This document shows, in pieces, positions 9,244 through 18,775 of a DNA stretch of 48,765 bases. The translations under genes were made by a program, and so were the position numbers. The notes under the pieces are model-generated. The model was not told the DNA's origin, did not search any database, and saw only the letters and a program-made list of their open reading frames with translations. Source of the DNA: Chloroflexota bacterium (GTDB taxonomy: Bacteria > Chloroflexota > Dehalococcoidia > Lucifugimonadales > G022566795); contig JADFIF010000005.1 of assembly GCA_022566795.1 (NCBI GenBank), positions 1 to 48,765 of the forward strand, read 5' to 3'. The first letter of the stretch is position 1. Each line of letters starts with the position of its first letter.

Positions 9244-9453
9244 CTACCGTTGGCCGGCGTCGCCACGGCCGGCTTCAAAGGTTATCGCCGGCTCGACGCC
9301 ATCGAGGTCCAGTACCTCGTCGAGGGCGTTGGTGGCGGCCGAGGTCCTCTGAATCAGAGGCAGCAGCGTCTCCAGCCTCTGGTCGCTTATCTCAAGGCCC
9401 GCGAGCTGCGCCATCGCTCTGAGCGACTGCAGGGTAACCTCGGTGTCTGCCAA
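9244..9453 (-). CDS. GatC-like small subunit
   Basis: 69 aa, TLQSLRAMAQLAGLEISDQRLETLLPLIQRTSAATNALDEVLDLDGVEPAITF; ends 3 nt before the amidase start. Confidence 0.65.
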   Translation of the reverse strand: MADTEVTLQSLRAMAQLAGLEISDQRLETLLPLIQRTSAATNALDEVLDLDGVEPAITFEAGRGDAGQR

Positions 9454-9648
9454 AATATAAGCTCCGGTGGAAATGGATCATGCCGCTGTCGACGGCGCCA
9501 ACACTACGATTTATGCGCCTGCCATGTCAACCGGTCTGGGCGTGGACAGGGACCTCTCACCCACGCAGGGAGGTCTTGGGAATGTGCCCCATGTCAACCT
9601 ACGAGGGCGGAAGAGTGGGACGACTGCCCCGGCCCTCTCGAGGCAACT

Positions 9649-10644
9649 CTAGAGGGCCGTTATGGGACGGCTTTGCAGGAGGCTGAGCTCGTCGCCCTCA
9701 AAGGACCACTCGATGTCCTGCGGAGCACCGTAATGCTCTTCGAGCCGGCGGCCCATCTCCGCCAGCCGCCTCACCTGGTCTCCGGAAATCGACGGAGCGT
9801 TCACGCGCTCCGGTGCAACCGGCTCTTCGACCGTCCCGCCTCCGTCCGCCAGGGCGATCATGACGGTCTTGCTCGCCACCTGCAGGGTCTTGAGCTTCAG
9901 GTCCTGCTTGGCCACCACGATGTTGTCGGGGGTGACCATGCCCGACACGACGGCTTCACCCAACCCCCAGCACGCGTTTATGACCATTTCGGAGGCGTCG
10001 CCGGTGACCGGGTTGACGGTAAACATCACTCCCGAGGCCGTGGAGCGGACCATCTGTTGCACGACAACGGCCATCAGCGCATTCATGTGGTCGAAGTGCA
10101 GGCGGTCCCTGTAGTGGATGGCATTGGAGTTCCACAGCGAGGCCCAGCACCGTTGCACGGCCGCGGCAACGGCCTCGTGCCCGACGACGTTGAGGTACGT
10201 ATCGTGCTGGCCTGCGAAGCTGGCGTTGGGCAGGTCCTCGGCGGTCGCCGACGAGCGCACCGAGACCTGCGGCAAGGTGCCAGGCGAGACCGACGCAGCG
10301 GAGACGAGCTGGCTTGTCAGCGCTCCGTAGGCGCTCTCGATCTCCTGGCGGATGTTTCGGGTCATCGGGGCTTCGAGGATTGTCTTCTGTATGCTCCCCG
10401 AGACCTCGCCCATCGCCGCGAAGTCAGTCGGGTCGAAGTCCTTGACCAGATTGACTATCCGGCCCTCCAGCTCATTGTCCTGGAGAAACTGCAGGTAAGC
10501 GTCCGCCGCGACGGTGAACCCCAGGGGCACCGGGAAGCCGGCGGACACCATCCTGGCCAGACTGGCGCCCTTGCCGCCGATTCTGGCCACGTCGGCCGTC
10601 TGCGCCAGTGAAGGAGTCAGGGGCCCGAACTCAAAATTCGCCAC
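9649..10644 (-). CDS. stand-alone PEP/pyruvate-binding (PPDK_N) domain protein
   Basis: IGGKGASLARMVSAGFPVPLGFTV...VSVRSSATAEDLPNASFAGQHDTYLNV...ASGVMFTVNPVTGD...WGLGEAVVSGMVTPD...IEWSFEGDELSLLQSRPITAL; no swivelling-His or C-terminal barrel domain. Confidence 0.85.
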   Translation of the reverse strand: MANFEFGPLTPSLAQTADVARIGGKGASLARMVSAGFPVPLGFTVAADAYLQFLQDNELEGRIVNLVKDFDPTDFAAMGEVSGSIQKTILEAPMTRNIRQEIESAYGALTSQLVSAASVSPGTLPQVSVRSSATAEDLPNASFAGQHDTYLNVVGHEAVAAAVQRCWASLWNSNAIHYRDRLHFDHMNALMAVVVQQMVRSTASGVMFTVNPVTGDASEMVINACWGLGEAVVSGMVTPDNIVVAKQDLKLKTLQVASKTVMIALADGGGTVEEPVAPERVNAPSISGDQVRRLAEMGRRLEEHYGAPQDIEWSFEGDELSLLQSRPITAL

Positions 10645-10675
10645 AATGCTCTGTCGCTCCGGAGGACCGCGTGGA

Positions 10676-12004
10676 TCAGTCGTCGCCGGTGGCCGTGGTC
10701 TGGTAGCCGGGGCCGCCCGCCGCGATAGATTGCTCTGTGCGCAGCAGCAGAGAGCCGATGTTGCGTACGCGGCTGTTTACTAGCGCCGGGCCTAAGGCGA
10801 ACACGGACACGACCAGGCCGCCTATGGCGATCGCAACCGGAACGCCAACCGCGCTCGCCATGGCGCCTGCCTGCATCCCGCCAAGGGGCATGATGCTCCA
10901 CGTCATGCCGTAAAAGCCCATTACGCGGCCCCGCATCCTATCGGGCACCATCATCTGCAGCGAGCTCATGATCGAGATCATGTAGGTCGAGCTAGAGATT
11001 CCCATCGCGAACATCAGGAACAGGGCGAGGGCGTACGAGCCCACGTATTTCGAGGTCAGGCCGAAGGCGGCAACGCTCAACCCGAACACGACCGCGCCGC
11101 CGATCAGCAGCAGTCCCTTGCGCCGGAAGTTTCCTATCGAGCCAAGCAGCAGCGTGGTCATGAGCGCGCCCACACCGCCGACGCTTAACAGAATGCCCTG
11201 CCCATCGGCTCCCACTTTCAGAATGTCCACCGCGAAGACCGGCATCATCATGATGTAGGCCATGCCGAAGAAGCTGTTGAAGAATGTCATGCCGATCAGG
11301 AACGAGAAGATCGAGTTCCGCTTGATGAACTTGAGACCCTCCAGCATGTCCTGGGCCGCGCTGCCCGTGGCGCCACGCTCGATGGGCGGGACGCGAAGAC
11401 CCGAGATGACGGCGGCCATGATGACGAAGCCCATCCCCGCCAGGAAGAACGTGACGGCTGTTCCTGTCGCGGCGATGATGAGGCCCGCAGCGGCGGGCGC
11501 GGCGATCCGCGTCCCCTGCCATATCGACGAGTTCATTGCCACGGCGCTCATCATTACCTTGCGGTCGATCAAGTGGGGATAGAGCGCCTGGCGCGCCGGC
11601 TGATCGAAGGCGTTGACCGCCCCCGTCACGAAGGCGATGGCCAGGACGTGCCAGACCTCCACCAGCTCTAAGACCGTGATTGTGGCAAGCAAGAATATGA
11701 GCAGTGCCGACATGGCCTGCGTGACCATTATCAGGCGGCGCTTGTCTAGCCTGTCGGCAAAGACGCCGCCGAACAGGTTCAGGGCGATGGCGGGAAGGGC
11801 GGTGGCCAGCCCGACGTAGCCCAAGAATAGCGGCGACTCCGTAAGCTCGTGGACCAGCCAAAGCTGGCCGAATGTCAGCATCTGGTAGCCGCTGACGGAG
11901 GCCAGAGTTCCGAGCCAGTAGGCGCGGTACGCTGGGTACTTCAGCGCCGGTGGGAACGAGAATATCGACCCACCAGGGGTTTTTGTATCGGTGCGTTCGG
12001 TCAA
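10676..12004 (-). CDS. MFS transporter
   Basis: About 12 hydrophobic segments; LFGGVFADRLDKRRLIMVTQ motif between TM2 and TM3. Confidence 0.85.
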   Translation of the reverse strand: MTERTDTKTPGGSIFSFPPALKYPAYRAYWLGTLASVSGYQMLTFGQLWLVHELTESPLFLGYVGLATALPAIALNLFGGVFADRLDKRRLIMVTQAMSALLIFLLATITVLELVEVWHVLAIAFVTGAVNAFDQPARQALYPHLIDRKVMMSAVAMNSSIWQGTRIAAPAAAGLIIAATGTAVTFFLAGMGFVIMAAVISGLRVPPIERGATGSAAQDMLEGLKFIKRNSIFSFLIGMTFFNSFFGMAYIMMMPVFAVDILKVGADGQGILLSVGGVGALMTTLLLGSIGNFRRKGLLLIGGAVVFGLSVAAFGLTSKYVGSYALALFLMFAMGISSSTYMISIMSSLQMMVPDRMRGRVMGFYGMTWSIMPLGGMQAGAMASAVGVPVAIAIGGLVVSVFALGPALVNSRVRNIGSLLLRTEQSIAAGGPGYQTTATGDD

Positions 12005-12051
12005 GCTGCTCCGTGAGGGCGTAACCAGTCTCGGCGCTCGTCCAAGCTACG

Positions 12052-12273
12052 CTACTCTTCCCTTAGCGGAATGCGGCCCCAAGTCACGTCGTCGGGGTCC
12101 TCAGCAAGAGACGCTTCCCTGATGACGTCGCGGATCTTCAGAAGGGTAGCATTCACCTCGTCGGTGACGTACACCCAGTCCGGCTCCTCGGGAAACCAGT
12201 AGGGCGACGTGATGCGCACTACTTTCTTGTCGCCGGGGTTGAGGTAGATGCCGAATTTGGACGCGCTGGTCAT
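12052..12273 (-). CDS. hypothetical small protein (73 aa)
   Basis: MTSASKFGIYLNPGDKKVVRITSPYWFPEEPDWVYVTDEVNATLLKIRDVIREASLAEDPDDVTWGRIPLREE; protein-like composition on the coding strand of the neighbourhood. Confidence 0.5.
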   Translation of the reverse strand: MTSASKFGIYLNPGDKKVVRITSPYWFPEEPDWVYVTDEVNATLLKIRDVIREASLAEDPDDVTWGRIPLREE

Positions 12274-12444
12274 CGGCGGCTCCTACGCCACCCAACGTTA
12301 GCATACTCGGGAAAGGGCCTTCAACCTCCGAAGGGACGTCGAGCGCTGGCGAGCAGTCCGATTCAAGCCGATGTGCCCGTGGGAATCACCCGCCTTCGGA
12401 GCGGTGCGTGGAGGTAGCGGGGATTTGAAACCCGCCCTCCAAAA

Positions 12445-12480
12445 CCTGCTCGACGCACTACGCAGATCGCGGCGAGCAGG
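12445..12480 (-). terminator. inverted repeat downstream of glmS (terminator candidate)
   Basis: Perfect 8-bp arms cctgctcg / cgagcagg; on the minus strand the stem is followed by tttt; begins 3 nt after the glmS stop. Confidence 0.45.
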
Positions 12481-12482
12481 GG

Positions 12483-14327
12483 CTACTCGACGGTCACCGA
12501 CTTGGCCAGGTTGCGTGGCTGGTCGACGTCGCATCCACGCCGAACCGCGATGTGGTAGGCGAGAAGCTGAAGAGGAATCGCCATGAGCATCGGAGTGATC
12601 TCGGCTGAGGCCGCCGGGATGTAGATCACGTCGTCGGCCTTCGATGCAATTTCGTCATCGCCTTCCGTCGCGATGGCGATGACGATCCCTCCCCGGGCCT
12701 TGACCTCGTTGATGTTGTTGAACATCTTCTCGTAGAGGCCGTCCCGTGGGATGAGCGCGACAACCGGCATGTTCTCGTCGATGAGCGAGATGGGGCCGTG
12801 CTTCATCTCGCCGGCCGGGTACCCCTCGGCGTGGATGTAGCTGATCTCCTTCAGCTTGAGGGCCCCCTCCATGGCCATGGGGTAGTTGAGCCCTCTCCCC
12901 AAGAAGAGAAAGTCGTGGTGCTTGGAGTATCGGTGCGCCAGGGCCTCGTAGCCCGCTTCGTCGGAGAGCATCGACCCCAGCATATTGGGAAGCTGAGCGA
13001 GCTCGCCCACGAGCTTGTCTGAACGCTCTTTGCTCAGTGCGCCCCGCTTCATTCCAAGGTGGAGTGAAAGCAGGTACAGCGTCGTGAGAGAGCAGAGGAA
13101 GGTCTTGCTCGCGGCGACGCCGATCTCCAGTCCCGCGCGAATGAGCGTGGTGCCCTCGGCTATTCGCGTCGTCTGAGTTCCGGGGTAGTTGCACAGCGTG
13201 TGCTGCCGCGCCCCTTTGCGCGCGGCCTCCTCCATAGCCGCCAGCGTATCGGCCGTCTCGCCCGACTGGCAGACGGAGATCACCAGCGTGCGGTCGTCGA
13301 TGACCGGGTCCCTATATCGAAACTCGGAGGAGTTGTCGGCCTCAGCGGGGATGCGGGCGAGCGACTCCATCCACGTGCGGGCCACCATCGCCGCGTGCAG
13401 GCTCGTGCCCATGCCCAGTAGCACGACCCGCTCGAAGCCCTTTATCTCAGCACCGGAGAATGGGAAGTCGTCCAGGTCGACACTCATGGTATCGAACAAC
13501 GCCCGCCCGCGCAGGGTGTCGATGATCGTCTCGGGCTGCTCGTGGATCTCCTTGAGCATGAAGTGCTTGAACTCGCCCTTGGCGGCCGACAGGGCGTCGT
13601 AGGGCACGTGTGTCGGGGTCTTGGGCAGCGGCGATCCATCGATCGAGGTGTAGTGCGCGCCGGCCTCGGTCACCGTGACGGTCTCGCCTCCGGCGAGGTA
13701 GGCCACCCGCCGGGTATGAGGCAGCAGTGCCGGCAGGTCGCTGGCGACGAGCATCTCGCCCTCCCCGTAGCCCACCACTATCCCGCCCGCGTTGCCGACC
13801 TTGAATCCGACGATCTTCCCCGGGTCCCGCTTCGAGATCACAACGACGGCGTTGGCGCCGCGGATGCGGCCTGCGGTCTTGCGGACAGCCTCTTCAAAGG
13901 AGTACTCGTCTCGCATGAAGGTCTCGATGAGGTGGGGAATACACTCCGCATCCGTCTGAGACGAGAACTCGTGGCCGTTTTCGATCAGCTCTCGCCTCAG
14001 CTCGACGTAGTTCTCCACGATGCCGTTGTGCACGACCATCACGTCATTGCCGCAGTCCACGTGTGGGTGGGCATTGTAGTCGGTCGGACCGCCGTGGGTC
14101 GCCCATCTCGTGTGCCCTATGCCGATCGTCCCCGGGGGCAGGCTGCCGTCGAGAGACTCCTTCAGCCGCGACAGCTTGCCCGAGGTGCGATGAACCTCAG
14201 GTTGCCCCGAGGGTGAGATTACGGCGATTCCGGCGCTATCGTATCCTCGATACTCCAGAGTCGACAGGCCATCGAGGAGGATTGGCGCCGCGGGCCTCTG
14301 TCCCACGTAGCCGATGATTCCACACAT
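12483..14327 (-). CDS. glmS: glutamine--fructose-6-phosphate transaminase (isomerizing)
   Basis: MCGIIGYVGQRPAAPILLDGLSTLEYRGYDSAGIA...GIGHTRWATHG...QSGETADTLAAM...QPRNLAKSVTVE. Confidence 0.97.
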   Translation of the reverse strand: MCGIIGYVGQRPAAPILLDGLSTLEYRGYDSAGIAVISPSGQPEVHRTSGKLSRLKESLDGSLPPGTIGIGHTRWATHGGPTDYNAHPHVDCGNDVMVVHNGIVENYVELRRELIENGHEFSSQTDAECIPHLIETFMRDEYSFEEAVRKTAGRIRGANAVVVISKRDPGKIVGFKVGNAGGIVVGYGEGEMLVASDLPALLPHTRRVAYLAGGETVTVTEAGAHYTSIDGSPLPKTPTHVPYDALSAAKGEFKHFMLKEIHEQPETIIDTLRGRALFDTMSVDLDDFPFSGAEIKGFERVVLLGMGTSLHAAMVARTWMESLARIPAEADNSSEFRYRDPVIDDRTLVISVCQSGETADTLAAMEEAARKGARQHTLCNYPGTQTTRIAEGTTLIRAGLEIGVAASKTFLCSLTTLYLLSLHLGMKRGALSKERSDKLVGELAQLPNMLGSMLSDEAGYEALAHRYSKHHDFLFLGRGLNYPMAMEGALKLKEISYIHAEGYPAGEMKHGPISLIDENMPVVALIPRDGLYEKMFNNINEVKARGGIVIAIATEGDDEIASKADDVIYIPAASAEITPMLMAIPLQLLAYHIAVRRGCDVDQPRNLAKSVTVE

Positions 14328-14457
14328 AACCCGCCTCTTCTTGCGAACAGCCGCTATGCCTTGCTACCGGTTCGCCGATTTTCTAGCCAAACGGGCCCGC
14401 CGTAACTGTAGTGTCCAAACGCGCGGAGCTTAAACCTTCACGTCTGTTCAAGCCCGT

Positions 14458-15168
14458 TCACGAAGGAGCAGCATCCGCGTTGCCGACCTTTGCCGGATCC
14501 GGCTCGAGAGATGCCCGCCCCGATGTGGTACGGGCGTAGACGCCTCGATGACTCTCTGGCAGCAGATCGGCGATGCGACCCATGACCATCTCGGTGAGGG
14601 AGTCGAGCTCTTCATCCTTCGGCTTACCCTCCGGCGCCGGAAGGGTAAACGGCTCGCCTATCCTCACGCGCAGCTTCGCCGTTGGGTTAAAGACTCGCCC
14701 AACGTTGTTGAGGTGCTCGGTCCCGGTTATTCCGATAGGAATGAGGGGGGCTCGCGTCCGCAGAGCCACTTGCACGACGCCTGGCTTGGCCCTGCGCATA
14801 GCGCCGGGGTTGCGAGTCCCTTCAGGGAACAGGACCACAGCCTCGCCGCTTTCGAGCTTGCGCAATATCCATCGCAGGGCGCGGATATCACCTTCCTGGC
14901 GGCGCAGTGGGAAGGCGCCCCAAGAGCCCAGGAACCATCGGATAATCGGTCCCTTGAAGATGCCGGCCTTTGCCAGGAACCAGGTGTGCCTTTTCAGGAC
15001 GGCGGCCAGCAGGGGTGGGTCGATGTTGCTCTGGTGATTGGCCACGATGATCAGCGGCCCTGTCGTGGGCAAGTTCCCCTCGCCCGATACCTCGAGGTCG
15101 GCAAAGAGCCGGAGACTCAGCCTTTGCACGGCGGTGCATATAGGCCGGACGATGGGGGTTATCATCAA
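14458..15168 (-). CDS. plsC: 1-acyl-sn-glycerol-3-phosphate acyltransferase
   Basis: IVANHQSNIDPPLL (NHxxxxD variant), VLFPEGTRNPGAMRRAKPGVVQVALRTRAPLIPIGI. Confidence 0.88.
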   Translation of the reverse strand: MMITPIVRPICTAVQRLSLRLFADLEVSGEGNLPTTGPLIIVANHQSNIDPPLLAAVLKRHTWFLAKAGIFKGPIIRWFLGSWGAFPLRRQEGDIRALRWILRKLESGEAVVLFPEGTRNPGAMRRAKPGVVQVALRTRAPLIPIGITGTEHLNNVGRVFNPTAKLRVRIGEPFTLPAPEGKPKDEELDSLTEMVMGRIADLLPESHRGVYARTTSGRASLEPDPAKVGNADAAPS

Positions 15169-15833
15169 CCGGACTCGACTTTGGAGACGATAATCTCAAC
15201 TACCTCACCGATGCCAAGGCGATCGGTTTCTATGGTCGTGGCGTCGTCGTCGGGCTTCAACGGCGAGTCATCGCGCCCTGCATCTATTTTATCACGGTGG
15301 CTCAACGCGGCCATGACCTCGTCGCGGTCTGCGGGTTGCCCTCTCTCTTCTAGCTCACGGTGACGGCGCTGCGCGCGAACCTCGGCCGACGCCGTCAAGA
15401 AGATCTTGGCCTTCGCCTCTGGAAGAACCACCGTGCCGATGTCGCGGCCCACCATGACGATCGACGCTTCCCTGGCTATCGCACGCTGTTGTTGCACCAT
15501 GACGGACCGTACGGCGGGCACCGCGGAGACCTCGGAAACGCTGCCGTCAACCAGAGGGCTGCGTAGCTCGTCCGTGATGTCCCGGCCGTCTACGAGGAGC
15601 CTGTCGCCTGCGTCTCCCCAGACTACGGTAATCTCCAGGCTCGACACGAGTCTCGCGATAGCGTCCTCGTCTCGGATATCGACTCCGGCGCGTATCGCCG
15701 CTAGGGTCGCGGCCCGATACATCATACCGGTGTCCAGAAACCGCACCCCGAGCCTTTCGGCGAGCCGCCGACCAACGGCGGACTTGCCTGAGGCAACGGG
15801 CCCATCGATTGCTATGGAAATTGGGCTAGTCAC
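15165..15833 (-). CDS. cmk: (d)CMP kinase
   Basis: ISIAIDGPVASGKSAVGRRLAERLGVRFLDTGMMYRAATLAAI...VGRDIGTVVLPEAKAKIFLTASAEVRAQRR; 4-nt overlap with plsC. Confidence 0.94.
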   Translation of the reverse strand: MTSPISIAIDGPVASGKSAVGRRLAERLGVRFLDTGMMYRAATLAAIRAGVDIRDEDAIARLVSSLEITVVWGDAGDRLLVDGRDITDELRSPLVDGSVSEVSAVPAVRSVMVQQQRAIAREASIVMVGRDIGTVVLPEAKAKIFLTASAEVRAQRRHRELEERGQPADRDEVMAALSHRDKIDAGRDDSPLKPDDDATTIETDRLGIGEVVEIIVSKVESG

Positions 15834-15962
15834 TATTCGTCGGCCTATGATGAACGTCTGCGACTGCAGCCAAACGTCTCACGAGAGATAAAGCGATTAT
15901 AGGAGGGTCTTCGCGCCGCTAGCAAGGAGATAACGTTGGCCCTCCGCTTCGATTCAATCCTG

Positions 15963-17297
15963 CTACGGCAAAACTCCCTGGCGAAAGTCGGCGTCGTAAT
16001 CGAGGATGCGGCCCAGGCTCTTCTGGGCCTCAAGCGACACTACCGATGGGGCGCTGTGCCTGACCGGCGCATATCCGATGACCCCGTCCTGCTCCAACGA
16101 TTCGATCTCCCGCTCTGTCCGGCCGAGCATGCCGGACAACACGAGCCGGTTATGCTCGCCCATCGTTGGCGCTGGGGTGCGAGCGACGCCGGGAGTCTTG
16201 GAGAATCGCCAGGGCCGGCTAGGGTAGGGGAGCGGCGGCATCTGGGTGCTGGAGTGATGGGCCATAGTCTCGAAAAAGCCGCGGTCCCGCAGGTGGGCGT
16301 CCGCCAAGAGCTCTTTGCCGTTAAGGACGGCGCCGGCCGGCACGCCCTTGGCCTGAAGGGCGTGCATGAGCTTGATGTGGTCCCAGGGCCGGGTGGCGTC
16401 GTCGACGAAGGCGTCCAGATCTCGGCTATGCCTCCACCTCGACAGTGTGTCGGCGAACCTAGCGTCCTCGGCCCAAGCGGGCTGATTAAGAACGGCGCAA
16501 AGCGACCGCCACTGGGCGTCAGTCGCCACGGCGATGGCGATCCACTTGTCGCGTCCCGAGCACCTGTAGTTGCCGTGGGGCGCCATCGTCGAATCCGCGT
16601 TCCCGCGGCGAGGCTGTACGCGTCCGTTGACCGTGTAGTCGAGCAGTGCCTCGGGAATCGTCGAGCTCACCGTCTCGGTCTGAGAAACGTCGATTCGCTG
16701 GCCCTTACCGGTGCGTGCCCGGTGGGTCAAGGCCGCCATGATGGCGAAGACCGTGTGCTCCGCCGCGACGTAGTCTGCGTAGGGGATCTCTGGCACCACC
16801 GGTGGACCGTCCTCATAGCCGGTCATGTACGCGAGGCCCGACGCGGCCTCGGTGGCGTACCCGATGGCGCCGAGCTCCGCCCACGGCCCGGTCTGGCCGT
16901 AACCGGTCGACGAGACCATGATGATGTCCGGCCTTATCTTGCGGAGGTCTTCGTAGGTGAGTCGGAAGTTGCGCACGACGCGGGGCGTAAAGTTCTCCGC
17001 GAACACGTCGCTGACGGCGACCAGGTCGCCGAGTACCTGGCGGCCGGCGGGCAGGCTGAGGTCGAGGGTGACCCCGAGCTTGTTTCGATTCTGCTCGTAG
17101 AAGTTGGCGCAGCGATTCCAAAACGCCCCGTCAACCGAGTTCTCGTAGAACGACGACGCCCGATAGTTCTCGAGACGCCCGCACGACTCGATGCGCACGA
17201 CCTCCGCTCCCATGTCCGACAGCAGTTTGATGGCATGGGGAATGGCGATGAGCTGGCCCATCTCCGTGATGCGGACCCCTGAAAGAGGAAGCGTCAT
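15963..17297 (-). CDS. class III (CaiB/BaiF family) CoA-transferase
   Basis: LSGVRITEMGQLIAIPHAIKLLSDMGAEVVRIES...AENFTPRVVRNFRLTYEDLRKIRPDIIMVSSTGYGQTGPW. Confidence 0.9.
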   Translation of the reverse strand: MTLPLSGVRITEMGQLIAIPHAIKLLSDMGAEVVRIESCGRLENYRASSFYENSVDGAFWNRCANFYEQNRNKLGVTLDLSLPAGRQVLGDLVAVSDVFAENFTPRVVRNFRLTYEDLRKIRPDIIMVSSTGYGQTGPWAELGAIGYATEAASGLAYMTGYEDGPPVVPEIPYADYVAAEHTVFAIMAALTHRARTGKGQRIDVSQTETVSSTIPEALLDYTVNGRVQPRRGNADSTMAPHGNYRCSGRDKWIAIAVATDAQWRSLCAVLNQPAWAEDARFADTLSRWRHSRDLDAFVDDATRPWDHIKLMHALQAKGVPAGAVLNGKELLADAHLRDRGFFETMAHHSSTQMPPLPYPSRPWRFSKTPGVARTPAPTMGEHNRLVLSGMLGRTEREIESLEQDGVIGYAPVRHSAPSVVSLEAQKSLGRILDYDADFRQGVLP

Positions 17298-18500
17298 CTA
17301 GATGACTCCCGACGCGCGCATCCGTGGTAGCTGTGCCGCTGGGTAGCCAAGCCGGTCGCAGAGAATCTCGCGATTGTGCTGGCCGAGGGTGGGGGCGGGC
17401 GACCTGGCGCTCCACGGCGTGCCGCTCATAGCAAAGGGCGCACCCGGGCTCTTCACTGCACCCATCGCGGGATGTTCGATGTCTACAAAGTAGCTTCGCG
17501 CCTGGTACTGGGGGCTCTCGACGAGGTCCTGGGGGCTGTGGACCACCCCATAGATGAAGCCGCGACGCTCGTGCGCCGAGCGGAAGAGATCAGACGAGTC
17601 TTGCCTCTCGAAGGCCGCGCGAGTCACCTCGTCGAGCTCGGAGGCGTTTTGCCGTCGCAGCTCCGGGGTGGCGAACTGAGGCTGCAGCAGCTCTGGGGCC
17701 TGGAGCAGCTCGGCGCTGGCCTCCCAGTCCTCGTCGCCGAAGGACACCGGCACGATGTAGCCGTCCCTGGTCTTGGTAGGGCTGCGAGGGATGTCACCGC
17801 TGAACGCCGGCTGTCTCCGGCGTATCGCACCGGTGTACGTGTAGAGCGACGTCGTGTCCCGAAGGCACGACGCCATGCACTCCTGAATCGACACGTCGAT
17901 GTGCTGCCCTTCGCCGCCGCCGTTCCTGGCGTACAGCCCGATTAGCGCGGCCGACGCCGCGTTGGTCCCGGCCTTGAACTGGGCCTGCCGCAGAGCGTGC
18001 TTCAGCGGCGCTCTGTCGTTGGAGCCGAAGATGTAGCTGAGGCCCCCCAAGGCATACTCGATGAGGTCCGTGGCAAGAAAATCCCGGTACGGCCCGCTCT
18101 GGCCGAAGTTGGATATCGAGACGGCCACAAGCTCGGGATTTGCCTTCTCAAGCTGTTGGTAGCTGAGCCCTAACGAGGGCATGACTCGGGGGCTGAAGTT
18201 CTCGACCAGGATGTCCGCTTCGTGCGCGAGCTGCAGCAGGATTCCTCTGCCATCCTCCGATTTGAGGTTGAGGGTGACGCTCTGCTTGCTGGTGTTCAGG
18301 TAAGCAAAGAGCAGGCTCTTCTCCAGGTCGGGCTCGTCGTGGTAGAACGGGGCCATCCTGCGAGCGGGGTCCCCCGTGAGGGGCCGCTCGATCTTGACGA
18401 CGTCCGCGCCGAAGTCCGCGAGAAGCTTGGTGCAGTAGGGCCCCGCGACGTGGTGCGTGAGGTCCAGGACTTTGACGCCGTCGAGGGCTGACTCGGGCAA
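17298..18500 (-). CDS. class III (CaiB/BaiF family) CoA-transferase
   Basis: LDGVKVLDLTHHVAGPYCTKLLADFGADVVKIERPLTGDPAR...VENFSPRVMPSLGLSYQQLEKANPELVAVSISNFGQSGPYRD. Confidence 0.9.
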   Translation of the reverse strand: MPESALDGVKVLDLTHHVAGPYCTKLLADFGADVVKIERPLTGDPARRMAPFYHDEPDLEKSLLFAYLNTSKQSVTLNLKSEDGRGILLQLAHEADILVENFSPRVMPSLGLSYQQLEKANPELVAVSISNFGQSGPYRDFLATDLIEYALGGLSYIFGSNDRAPLKHALRQAQFKAGTNAASAALIGLYARNGGGEGQHIDVSIQECMASCLRDTTSLYTYTGAIRRRQPAFSGDIPRSPTKTRDGYIVPVSFGDEDWEASAELLQAPELLQPQFATPELRRQNASELDEVTRAAFERQDSSDLFRSAHERRGFIYGVVHSPQDLVESPQYQARSYFVDIEHPAMGAVKSPGAPFAMSGTPWSARSPAPTLGQHNREILCDRLGYPAAQLPRMRASGVI

Positions 18501-18775
18501 GGGTTGTCGCTCCTGGCGTTCGCTTCGATGGCCTGCTAGGTCGGGACGCTCCCGTGGGCCGGCGATGGGCCGGATGGCAACCCATTATACAGAGCAAGCC
18601 CGCCCACCAGAAGGCGCGTTGCGAGCAGAGCCCGCCGTCATCGCGAAGACCTCATGAACGCGCGGGATGCCGCGAGGGCAGACCCTGGCGGGTCATCGTC
18701 TTGTCTCGGCTTGTGCGCCCCCGTATAATCGTGCTGCCCTGGACGGGCGAACGCAACACGAGCGAGGAGGAGCCT

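Noticed and set aside
8533-10611. 692-aa plus-strand ORF
   Set aside because: Antisense to well-supported amidase, GatC-like and PPDK_N genes; low-complexity Arg/Gly/His-rich translation typical of a GC-rich shadow frame.
12400-12482. complete tRNA-Ser/Leu or tmRNA gene
   Set aside because: Only the 3'-like hairpin is present; no D-arm, anticodon arm or matching 5' acceptor strand before the glmS coding sequence.
15936-17282. 448-aa plus-strand ORF
   Set aside because: Antisense shadow of the class III CoA-transferase at 15963-17297.
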